From contig LPNH01000006.1 of NCBI GenBank assembly GCA_001543385.1, positions 1 to 64,000 of the forward strand: 64,000 nucleotides of DNA, read 5' to 3'. The stretch comes from Candidatus Hemicellulosilyticus sp. P3. Its GTDB lineage: Bacteria > Bacteroidota > Bacteroidia > Bacteroidales > P3. This document shows positions 54,834 through 61,986 of this stretch, in pieces. Both the position numbers and the translations under genes were made by a program. Under the pieces are notes generated by a model. That model saw nothing but the letters and a program-made list of their open reading frames with translations, searched no databases and was not told the origin of the DNA. Numbering within the stretch: the stretch's first letter is position 1; each line of letters starts with the position of its first letter.

Positions 54834-55760
54834 ATGTCATATACCATCGGTATTGATATCGGAGGCACCAATACAGACCTCGGTATTGTCGACGAGAGCG
54901 GACGTATCGTGGCACGTCGCCGGCTTCCCACCAATCGGTACACAGAGCCGGGACCCTATGTCCGTGACATGATGCAGGAGGTGAACGGGCTGATGCACGA
55001 CATATCGGCCACGACCGTTGAAGGCATCGGCATCGGCGCCCCCAATGCCAATTACTACACCGGCTATATCGACAACGCCCCTAACCTGACCATCAAGGGG
55101 CGGCTGAACCTGGCGGAAGAGATTCAACGCTATATGGCAGTGCCCGTGGCACTGAGCAACGACGCCAATGCCGCCGCCTATGGCGAATACATCTATGGCG
55201 GTGCCCGTGGCATGCAACATTTCATCCTCTTCACCCTCGGCACCGGTGTAGGCAGCGGCATCGTCATTGACGGCAAACTGGTGCACGGGGGCTCCGGCAC
55301 CGCCGGCGAATTGGGGCACAACATTCTCATCCCCGACGGGCGGCTCTGCTCGTGCGGGCGCAAAGGATGCTTGGAAGCCTACACCTCGGCACGCGGCATT
55401 GTGCAGACCTATCAAGAGTTGCGCCATGAAGCCGGCTTGTCTGATGTAGCAATCAGCAGCAAAGAGATTGGCGATCTGGCCCGCCAAGGCGACAACCTCG
55501 CGTTGCAGTGCTGGGAACGCACCGGACGGCTGCTGGGCATCGCCATGGCCAATGCTGTGACATTCTCAGCACCGCAGGCCATATTTCTGATGGGTGGTCC
55601 GACACAAGTGGGCGAGCCGCTGCTGCGACCGCTGCGCCAGTCGTTTGAAGAGCATCTGCTTCACATTTATGCCGGGCATTGCGTCGTACTGATGTCGCAG
55701 CTCCCCGCCAACGACGTTGCCATCCTCGGCGCCGCGGCCCTGGTCAAGATGAAACCCTGA
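54834..55760 (+). CDS. ROK family sugar kinase
   Basis: A 308-residue cytoplasmic kinase. I start at ATG 54834; a GTG at 54831 adds one residue. The ATP-binding IGIDIGGTNTDLGIVDESG (about residues 4-22), LFTLGTGVGSGIVIDGKLVHGGSGTAGELGHN (about 132-163) and the zinc motif CSCGRKGCLEAY (about 170-181) are complete. ROK kinases of this type are glucokinases or N-acetylhexosamine kinases; linkage to glmS in an operon (14 bp gap) suggests an amino-sugar role. Substrate unproven. Confidence 0.9.
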   Translation: MSYTIGIDIGGTNTDLGIVDESGRIVARRRLPTNRYTEPGPYVRDMMQEVNGLMHDISATTVEGIGIGAPNANYYTGYIDNAPNLTIKGRLNLAEEIQRYMAVPVALSNDANAAAYGEYIYGGARGMQHFILFTLGTGVGSGIVIDGKLVHGGSGTAGELGHNILIPDGRLCSCGRKGCLEAYTSARGIVQTYQELRHEAGLSDVAISSKEIGDLARQGDNLALQCWERTGRLLGIAMANAVTFSAPQAIFLMGGPTQVGEPLLRPLRQSFEEHLLHIYAGHCVVLMSQLPANDVAILGAAALVKMKP

Positions 55761-55836
55761 CCCCGCCCCGTCCTACACCGACAGACGGCGCCAGAAGTGC
55801 CAATGGCACGAGAAAATAAACCACGCAAAGTATATG

Positions 55837-55868
55837 TTTGCCCGATTCGGGAAAAAGGTGTATTTTTG
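55837..55868 (+). promoter_or_regulatory. Promoter of the flavodiiron operon
   Basis: TTTG at 55837-55840 and TATTTTTG at 55861-55868 are 20 nt apart, a clear Bacteroidetes promoter. It starts the FDP transcript 37 nt before the ATG at 55906. Confidence 0.75.
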
Positions 55869-55905
55869 TTTCCATAACTTCAAAACAAACACTGCCACAA
55901 CCGCT

Positions 55906-57135
55906 ATGCACAATATCCGCAAAATCAGCACCGACTTGTACTATATCGGCGCAAGTGACCGCAAACTGGCACTTTTTGAGAACATCTATCCCGTCCCGCA
56001 CGGTGTATCATACAACAGCTATGTGCTGTTAGACAGCAAGACCGTGCTCTTCGACACCGTTGACACCTCGGTAAGCAGCCAATTCTTCGACAACTTGAGA
56101 GCGGCCCTTGCAGGTCGCAAGCTGGACTACATTGTGGTGCATCACATGGAGCCCGACCACGCCGCCACACTGCAAGACCTGCTGCTGCGCCACCACGAGG
56201 CCACTGTCGTCACCACCGCCAAAGCCGCTCAGATGATCGAACAGTTCTTCGGTAGCCAACCCGGGAAGTTGCTGACCGTCAAAGAGGGTGACACCCTCGC
56301 CACCGGCAGCCACACCCTCTGTTTCATCATGGCTCCGATGGTGCACTGGCCCGAGGTGATGATGACCTACGACACCGATGCCAAAACCCTTTTCAGCGCC
56401 GATGCCTTCGGCACCTTCGGCGCCTTGAGCGGCAACCTCTTTGCCGACGAAATGGATTTTGAACATGAATGGCTTGGCGACGCCCGCCGCTATTATATCA
56501 ACATCGTGGGCAAATACGGCATCCAGGTGCAGAACGTACTGAAGAAGGCCGCCGCACTCGACATACAAACAATCTGCCCGCTGCACGGCCCCGTATGGCG
56601 TTCCGAAGCGCAACCTGCCGGTCAAGGCGACACCGGTTCTTTGGGCTGGTTCATCGGCAAACACGACACCTGGAGCAAGTACGAACCCGAGGACAAGGCT
56701 GTGGTCATCATCTACGGCAGCATCTACGGCCATACCGAGGCTGCCGCCTTGCGTTTAGGCACCTTGCTCGGCGAGCGCGGCATCCGTGGCATCAAGGCCT
56801 ACGACGCCAGCCACACACATGCCAGCAAATTGGTGGCCGAATGTTTCCGCGTCAGCCACATCGTTCTGGCCTCCAGCACCTACAATAACGGCCTCTTCAC
56901 CCCCATGGAGAACCTCCTGGCCGACCTCAAAGCCCACTGCTGGCAACGTCGCACCGTAGCCATCATCGAGAACGGCAGCTGGGCCCCGCAGAGCGGCAAA
57001 CTGATGCGAGCCGAGCTGGAGCAGATGAAAGACATCACCCTCGTCGGCGACACTTTCAGCCTCAAGAGCGCCATGCAGCCCGACCAAGAAGAACAATTAG
57101 CGACGCTGGCCGACGAGATTGTGAAAAGCCTATAA
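55906..57135 (+). CDS. A-type flavodiiron protein (FprA family)
   Basis: A 409-residue enzyme that reduces oxygen (or nitric oxide) to water with electrons from rubredoxin. The N-terminal metallo-beta-lactamase-like domain has all diiron ligands: H80, E82, D84, H85 (HHMEPDHA), H147 (VHWPE), D166 (SADAFG) and H227 (LHGP). The flavodoxin domain has the FMN motif IIYGSIYGHTEAAA (about 268-281). ATG 55906 is preferred to the earlier in-frame ATG because the promoter -7 box (55861-55868) lies between them. It heads the oxygen-detoxification cluster, followed 16 bp later by a flavin reductase-rubredoxin gene. Confidence 0.92.
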   Translation: MHNIRKISTDLYYIGASDRKLALFENIYPVPHGVSYNSYVLLDSKTVLFDTVDTSVSSQFFDNLRAALAGRKLDYIVVHHMEPDHAATLQDLLLRHHEATVVTTAKAAQMIEQFFGSQPGKLLTVKEGDTLATGSHTLCFIMAPMVHWPEVMMTYDTDAKTLFSADAFGTFGALSGNLFADEMDFEHEWLGDARRYYINIVGKYGIQVQNVLKKAAALDIQTICPLHGPVWRSEAQPAGQGDTGSLGWFIGKHDTWSKYEPEDKAVVIIYGSIYGHTEAAALRLGTLLGERGIRGIKAYDASHTHASKLVAECFRVSHIVLASSTYNNGLFTPMENLLADLKAHCWQRRTVAIIENGSWAPQSGKLMRAELEQMKDITLVGDTFSLKSAMQPDQEEQLATLADEIVKSL

Positions 57136-57151
57136 ATTCAACGATAAAACC

Positions 57152-57772
57152 ATGATCGACAACAAAGCCCTCTTCTCCATCGGCTACGGACTCTACGTCC
57201 TCATCGCCCGACAGGGCGACAAAGACAACGCCTGCATCATCAACGTGGCCCAGCAGGTCACCAGCGAGCCCCTGCAGCTGATGATCTGCGTCAACAAGCA
57301 GAACCTCACACATGACATGGTGCTGAGCACGCTGAAGTTCAACCTCTGCCCACTGAGCGAGGAGGCGACCATGAAGCCATTCCAACATTTCGGTTTCCAA
57401 AGCGGCCGCGATGTCGACAAGTTTGCCGAATGCCAGACGGAGCTACGCACCGACAACGGCCTGCGCTACCTGCCCAAGTTCATCAACGGCGTCATCTCTT
57501 GCGTCGTCACCAAAAGCATTGACCTCGGCACCCACACCATGTTCATCGCCCGTGTCATGGAGGCCCGCGCACTCACCGACAGCCCCAGCATCACCTACGC
57601 CTACTACCAGCAGCATATCAAGCCCAAACCCGAGGCGCCGAAAGCCGACGGCGGCAAGAAAAAATGGGTCTGCGAGGTCTGCGGCTACGTCTATGAAGGC
57701 GACGAACTCCCGGCCGATTTCATCTGCCCTTGGTGCAAGCACCCCGCCTCAGACTTCAAACCGATGGCGTAA
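57152..57772 (+). CDS. hrb: High-molecular-weight rubredoxin (flavin reductase-rubredoxin fusion)
   Basis: A 206-residue fusion. Residues 1-150 form an FMN-binding flavin reductase-like domain (FSIGYGLYVLIARQGDKDNACIINVAQQV; TKSIDLGTHTMFIARVMEA). After a linker (KPKPEAPKADGGKK) comes a rubredoxin domain with C-x2-C (VCEVCGY) and C-x2-C (CPWCKH). Such proteins are the NADH-dependent electron donors to flavodiiron proteins, and this gene follows FDP by 16 bp, which fits. No clear terminator follows; the 215 bp to the next gene hold only a TACATCTG near-match to the -7 element at 57945. Confidence 0.9.
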   Translation: MIDNKALFSIGYGLYVLIARQGDKDNACIINVAQQVTSEPLQLMICVNKQNLTHDMVLSTLKFNLCPLSEEATMKPFQHFGFQSGRDVDKFAECQTELRTDNGLRYLPKFINGVISCVVTKSIDLGTHTMFIARVMEARALTDSPSITYAYYQQHIKPKPEAPKADGGKKKWVCEVCGYVYEGDELPADFICPWCKHPASDFKPMA

Positions 57773-57987
57773 AAACATCAATAAGAACAATGTAGATAAT
57801 AAAATCCGTCGGTTTACGTTATTTCATCAACCTGCGTTTTAAAAAGTCTGATTGCAGGGAGTTGTCATTCATGACATTTTCTCGCTGCAGGCGTGACAGG
57901 AAACAGGTTGCCGATGAAGCATAACACATAGATCTGTCTGTATGTACATCTGAAAAAATATTATCAAACTCTAAAACAACAAAGAAA

Positions 57988-58146
57988 ATGGAAAAGTATG
58001 TATGCAACGTCTGCGGCTATGAGTACGATCCGCAGAAAGGCGACCCTGACAACGGCATCGCCCCCGGCACCAAATTCGAAGATCTGCCCGCCGACTGGGT
58101 GTGTCCACTGTGCGGCGTCGGCAAGGAAGATTTCGAGAAAAAATAA
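57988..58146 (+). CDS. Rubredoxin
   Basis: A 52-residue rubredoxin, ATG 57988 to TAA 58146. Its four cysteines lie in the canonical pairs [12 protein letters not shown] (C6, C9) and VCPLCGVG (C39, C42), which bind one iron for electron transfer. [18 protein letters not shown] is the family-standard middle segment. It sits between the flavin reductase-rubredoxin fusion (215 bp upstream) and ferritin (42 bp downstream). A TACATCTG at 57945-57952 is a possible promoter. It is likely an electron carrier for the FDP or rubrerythrin. Confidence 0.95.
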   Translation: MEKYVCNVCGYEYDPQKGDPDNGIAPGTKFEDLPADWVCPLCGVGKEDFEKK

Positions 58147-58188
58147 AACGGTGAAAAAAGCGATTTAATAACACCTAAAACAAACGTC

Positions 58189-58704
58189 ATGCTTAATAAA
58201 AAAGTTTCCGACCTGCTCAACGAGCAGATCAATAAAGAACTCTATTCGGCTTACCTGTATCTGGACATGAACAATTATTTCGACAAACGCGGATTGAGCG
58301 GTTTTGCCAATTGGTACATGATTCAGGCACAGGAGGAGCGCGACCATGCGATGCTCATCTATAAGTATATGCAGAACAACGACTGCCCCATCACACTCGG
58401 TGCCATCGCCCAACCCAACAAAGTGTTCAAGAAAGACATGGATGTGCTGAAAGCAGGTCTGGAGCACGAGGAGTATGTGACGGCTTCCATCCACACCATC
58501 TACGACGCCGCCTACAAGGTGAAAGACTTCCGCACCATGCAGTTTCTCGACTGGTTTGTGAAAGAGCAGGGCGAGGAAGAGACGAACGCCCGCGACATGA
58601 TTACCAAAATGGAGCTTTTCGGCAGCGACCCCAAGAGCCTGTATATGTTGAACCAGGAACTGGCCGCACGTACCTACAGCGCCCCCAGCCTGGTGCTGGA
58701 TTAA
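58189..58704 (+). CDS. ftnA: Ferritin
   Basis: A 171-residue non-haem ferritin storing iron in a 24-subunit shell. Ferroxidase ligands lie in NEQINKELYSAYLYLDMNNYF (E17, near the start), AQEERDHAMLIYKY (about 47-60; E50 and H54 region) and WFVKEQGEEETNARDMI. It starts 42 bp after the rubredoxin and ends 44 bp before the reverse rubrerythrin, all on the plus strand, so it likely belongs to the same oxidative-stress transcript. It sequesters Fe(II) and limits Fenton chemistry. Confidence 0.93.
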   Translation: MLNKKVSDLLNEQINKELYSAYLYLDMNNYFDKRGLSGFANWYMIQAQEERDHAMLIYKYMQNNDCPITLGAIAQPNKVFKKDMDVLKAGLEHEEYVTASIHTIYDAAYKVKDFRTMQFLDWFVKEQGEEETNARDMITKMELFGSDPKSLYMLNQELAARTYSAPSLVLD

Positions 58705-58748
58705 ATTCTATGCAAAATAATTATTAATCTCAAAATCAAAGTTTTTTT

Positions 58749-59291
58749 ATGAGCAAGAAATTTATCTGCCCGGTATGCGGGTATGTATACGAGGGCGACA
58801 CGATGCCCGAAAAATGCCCCATCTGCGGCAAACCCATGCAGGAGATGAAAGAGGACATCAAGACCTGGGCCGCCGAGCATATCGTCGGTGTGGCTAAAGA
58901 CGCCCCTGAGGACATCAAAGCCGACCTGCGCATGAATTTCGAAGGAGAATGCAAAGAGGTGGGCATGTACCTGGCCATGGCACGTGTGGCACACCGCGAA
59001 GGCTACCCTGAAGTGGGCCTCTACTGGGAGAAAGCAGCTTATGAGGAGGCCGAACACGCCGCCAAATTTGCCGAGCTGCTGGGCGAAGTGCTGACAGACA
59101 GCACCGCCGAGAACCTGAAAATGCGCGTAGACGCAGAATACGGCGCCACCGCCGGCAAGACAGACCTGGCCAAACGTGCCAAGGCACTGAATCTGGACGC
59201 CATCCACGACACAGTGCATGAGATGGCCCGCGACGAGGCCCGTCACGGCAAAGCGCTGGAAGGCCTGTACAAACGCTACTTCGAGAAGTAG
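58749..59291 (+). CDS. Reverse rubrerythrin (NADH peroxidase-type)
   Basis: A 180-residue protein with the rubredoxin domain first ([27 protein letters not shown]7, C10, C23, C26) and the diiron ferritin-like domain behind it ([54 protein letters not shown]). This order is the opposite of classic rubrerythrin and marks the reverse rubrerythrin/NADH peroxidase family that reduces hydrogen peroxide in anaerobes. It closes the FDP cluster and is followed by a strong terminator. Confidence 0.93.
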   Translation: MSKKFICPVCGYVYEGDTMPEKCPICGKPMQEMKEDIKTWAAEHIVGVAKDAPEDIKADLRMNFEGECKEVGMYLAMARVAHREGYPEVGLYWEKAAYEEAEHAAKFAELLGEVLTDSTAENLKMRVDAEYGATAGKTDLAKRAKALNLDAIHDTVHEMARDEARHGKALEGLYKRYFEK

Positions 59292-59316
59292 TTCGGTCAG
59301 GTTTATGACGCAACTG

Positions 59317-59350
59317 GCGGCGCGGCAATGATGCCGCGCCGCTTTCTTTG
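59317..59350 (+). terminator. Terminator after reverse rubrerythrin
   Basis: GCGGCGCGGCA (59317-59327) pairs perfectly with 59332-59342, with a 4-nt loop and the tail TTTCTTTG. Confidence 0.85.
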
Positions 59351-59396
59351 TCAGCCGCAATGGAAAGAATACGGGGGCAGGGAAAATGGAGGAAAA

Positions 59397-59427
59397 TTTG
59401 CTTATTGTAAAAAGATTTGTATATTTG
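59397..59427 (+). promoter_or_regulatory. Promoter of lpxK
   Basis: TTTG at 59397-59400 and TATATTTG at 59420-59427 are 19 nt apart, an excellent Bacteroidetes promoter 35 nt before the ATG at 59463. Confidence 0.75.
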
Positions 59428-59462
59428 CACACAAAGAAATTCACTCTTCGTCTCATACGACA

Positions 59463-60575
59463 ATGAGTAAGACACGCAACACGATAGCTTGGCTACTGTG
59501 GCCGTTGACCATGTGGTATGGCATAGCCGTCCGGATACGCAATCTGTTGTTCGGCATGGGCATACTGAAAGAGTCGGCGATGCCGGTGACAACCATCGGG
59601 GTAGGCAACCTCGCCTGCGGCGGCACGGGCAAAACTCCGATGGTGGAATATTTGCTGCGCCTGCTGAGCGAGGAATATCGCACGGCGCTGCTGAGCCGCG
59701 GATACCGCCGTGCCAGCAAAGGTTATGTAGAGGATGACGGCAGCGCAGACGCCAGACTGCTGGGCGACGAAGCGGCAATGGTGGCGCACAAGTTTCCCCA
59801 TGTGAAAGTGGCGGTGTGCGAAAAACGGACGGAGGGGGTGCGCCGGCTGCTGCATGGTGACGAGCCGCCGCAGCTGGTGGTGATGGATGACATCTATCAG
59901 CACCGTTTTGTCAAACCCACGGTGAACATTCTGCTGACAGAGTATTTCCACCCGTATTGCTCCGACCGGGTGCTGCCATTCGGCAACCTGCGTGAATACC
60001 GCAGGGCAAGCAAGAGAGCCAATATCATCATTGTCACCAAGTCGCCCGAAAAACCCTATCCGTTGGAGATGCGTAACCTGGAACAGAAACTTCGTGTGAA
60101 GCCCTATCAGAAACTGTATTTCAGCTATATTGTCTACGGAACGCCCGTCGCGCTGCTGCCCGGCGACGGACAGCCCGCCACTGTCGAGCTGAACAGGGTG
60201 ACCCAGGTGCTGCTGGTATGCGGCATCGCGAATCCGGGGCCGCTGGTGCAGTACCTCAAAAAAAAGTGCAAAGTGTCGCCGCTCATCTTCAAGGATCACC
60301 ACCGCTATACAGCCGCCGACATGGCACGCATACGACAACGTTTCGAGCAGCTGAACGTCCCGTCACGCATCATCCTGACAACGGAGAAAGACGCTTCAAA
60401 ACTGCGGGACGAAGCGGGACGCGAGGCGCTGGCCGGACTACCCGTCTATGTGCTACCCATCCGTGTGGCGTTTCATAACGGACGGGACGACAACTTTGAC
60501 GAAACGTTGCGCAACACAGTCAAAGAGAACGTCTTCTTTCAACAGCGCATCTCGGCCAGAGAACCGATGGCCTGA
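59463..60575 (+). CDS. lpxK: Tetraacyldisaccharide 4'-kinase
   Basis: A 370-residue inner-membrane-associated kinase adding the 4'-phosphate to the lipid A precursor. An N-terminal hydrophobic anchor (about 10-25) is followed by the P-loop [20 protein letters not shown] (about residues 43-62) and the [11 protein letters not shown] segment (usually DDGFQHR in the family). ATG 59463 is chosen because the promoter at 59420 lies inside the longer frame. The last 37 bp overlap the convergent hisS gene. Lipid A synthesis confirms a Gram-negative envelope. Confidence 0.9.
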   Translation: MSKTRNTIAWLLWPLTMWYGIAVRIRNLLFGMGILKESAMPVTTIGVGNLACGGTGKTPMVEYLLRLLSEEYRTALLSRGYRRASKGYVEDDGSADARLLGDEAAMVAHKFPHVKVAVCEKRTEGVRRLLHGDEPPQLVVMDDIYQHRFVKPTVNILLTEYFHPYCSDRVLPFGNLREYRRASKRANIIIVTKSPEKPYPLEMRNLEQKLRVKPYQKLYFSYIVYGTPVALLPGDGQPATVELNRVTQVLLVCGIANPGPLVQYLKKKCKVSPLIFKDHHRYTAADMARIRQRFEQLNVPSRIILTTEKDASKLRDEAGREALAGLPVYVLPIRVAFHNGRDDNFDETLRNTVKENVFFQQRISAREPMA

Positions 60576-61894
60576 TCGAGCGGCAAGGTCTGCTGGGCCC
60601 CGGTCTGCATATTTTTTACGGTGAGGCTCCGGGCCGCTATCTCGTCTTCACCGACAAAGACGACATAGGGTATTTTCTTGCGGTTGGCGAAGTCCATCTG
60701 CTTCTTCATCTTGACGGCATCGGGATAGACGAGGGTGGCGACGCCGGCGGCACGCAGCTGTGCGGCGGCGGCCACGCAGTAAGCCTGCTCCGCCTCGCCG
60801 AAGTTGATAAACAGGACCTGTGCGGAACGGGCCAGCCCTTCGGGAAATTTACCGAGCTCGGTCATGACATCGTAGATGCGGTCAGCACCAAACGAGACGC
60901 CCACGCCGCTGACACCCGGCATACCGAATATGCCGGTGAGATTGTCGTAACGTCCGCCACCGCAGATGCTCCCGATAGCGACATTCTTGGCCTTGACCTC
61001 AAATATAGCGCCCGTGTAGTAGTTCAAGCCGCGGGCCAATGTAAGGTCCAGCTCCACGGTGCAACGCGGTTCGGCCGCTCCGATAAGCGCGAACAGTGTG
61101 CGCAACTCCTCGACACCCCTGCGCCCGGTCTCCACCCCGTCGAACAGGCGCTCCAGCGAATCCAGTTTGCTGCCGGCGTCGCCCTCCAGCGCAAAGACGG
61201 GGTCGAGTGCCGCCACCTGGGCCTCACTCAGTCCGCGCTCGCGCAATTCGGCACGCACATTGTCGACACCTGTCTTGTCAAGTTTGTCGATAGCCACAGT
61301 GATGTCCACCAGCCGCTCCGGTGCGCCAATCGTCTCCGCGATGCCGGCCAGCACCTTGCGGTTGTTGATTTTGATTGTCACATCTACGTCGAGGCGATGG
61401 AACACCTCGTCCATCATCTGCACCAGTTCCAGCTCGTTAAGCAACGAGTCAGATCCGATCATATCGGCGTCGCACTGATAGAATTCACGGTAGCGGCCCC
61501 GCTGCGGACGGTCGGCACGCCACACGGGCTGTAGCTGGTAACGGCGGAACGGGAAGGCAATCTCGTCGCGGTGCTGCACGACAAAACGGGCAAAGGGCAC
61601 GGTGAGGTCGTAGCGGAGGCCCCGTTCGCAGATCTGCGGCGCCACCTTGCGGTAGTCCTGCGAGAAATCGACGTCGCGCATAAAATCACCTGAGTTAAGC
61701 ACTTTGAAAAGCAACTTGTCGCCCTCTTCTCCATATTTGCCCATCAAGGTGGAGAGATTCTCTATCGAAGGGGTCTCGACAGGTTCGAAGGCATAATTGC
61801 GGAACACCTCGCGTATGGTGTCGAAGATGTAATTGCGACGCGCCATCTCGTCCGGCATAAAGTCGCGTGTCCCTTTGGGTATGGAGCACTTCAT
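60539..61894 (-). CDS. hisS: Histidine-tRNA ligase
   Basis: A 451-residue class II synthetase. The opening [14 protein letters not shown] is the family start, motif 2 is near [30 protein letters not shown], and the HisA signature [15 protein letters not shown] with [13 protein letters not shown] (about residues 290-330) binds histidine. The anticodon-binding domain follows, from about 355. It converges on lpxK with a 37-bp overlap of the coding 3' ends. A minus-strand TATCTTTG at 61950-61957 is its likely promoter. Confidence 0.95.
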   Translation of the reverse strand: MKCSIPKGTRDFMPDEMARRNYIFDTIREVFRNYAFEPVETPSIENLSTLMGKYGEEGDKLLFKVLNSGDFMRDVDFSQDYRKVAPQICERGLRYDLTVPFARFVVQHRDEIAFPFRRYQLQPVWRADRPQRGRYREFYQCDADMIGSDSLLNELELVQMMDEVFHRLDVDVTIKINNRKVLAGIAETIGAPERLVDITVAIDKLDKTGVDNVRAELRERGLSEAQVAALDPVFALEGDAGSKLDSLERLFDGVETGRRGVEELRTLFALIGAAEPRCTVELDLTLARGLNYYTGAIFEVKAKNVAIGSICGGGRYDNLTGIFGMPGVSGVGVSFGADRIYDVMTELGKFPEGLARSAQVLFINFGEAEQAYCVAAAAQLRAAGVATLVYPDAVKMKKQMDFANRKKIPYVVFVGEDEIAARSLTVKNMQTGAQQTLPLDQAIGSLAEMRC

Positions 61895-61949
61895 AGGCTT
61901 GGGGTGGAAATTGAGTTATAGGGCGGCTGCCGCCGCAGTTTGCATTGTG

Positions 61950-61978
61950 CAAAGATACGTTTTTTTTCACTATCTTTG
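61950..61978. promoter_or_regulatory. Divergent promoters for hisS and the C25 peptidase
   Basis: TATCTTTG on the minus strand (61950-61957) reads toward hisS; TATCTTTG on the plus strand (61971-61978) reads toward the peptidase gene, 8 nt before its ATG. Both match TAnnTTTG. Confidence 0.6.
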
Positions 61979-61986
61979 CAAGTGCT

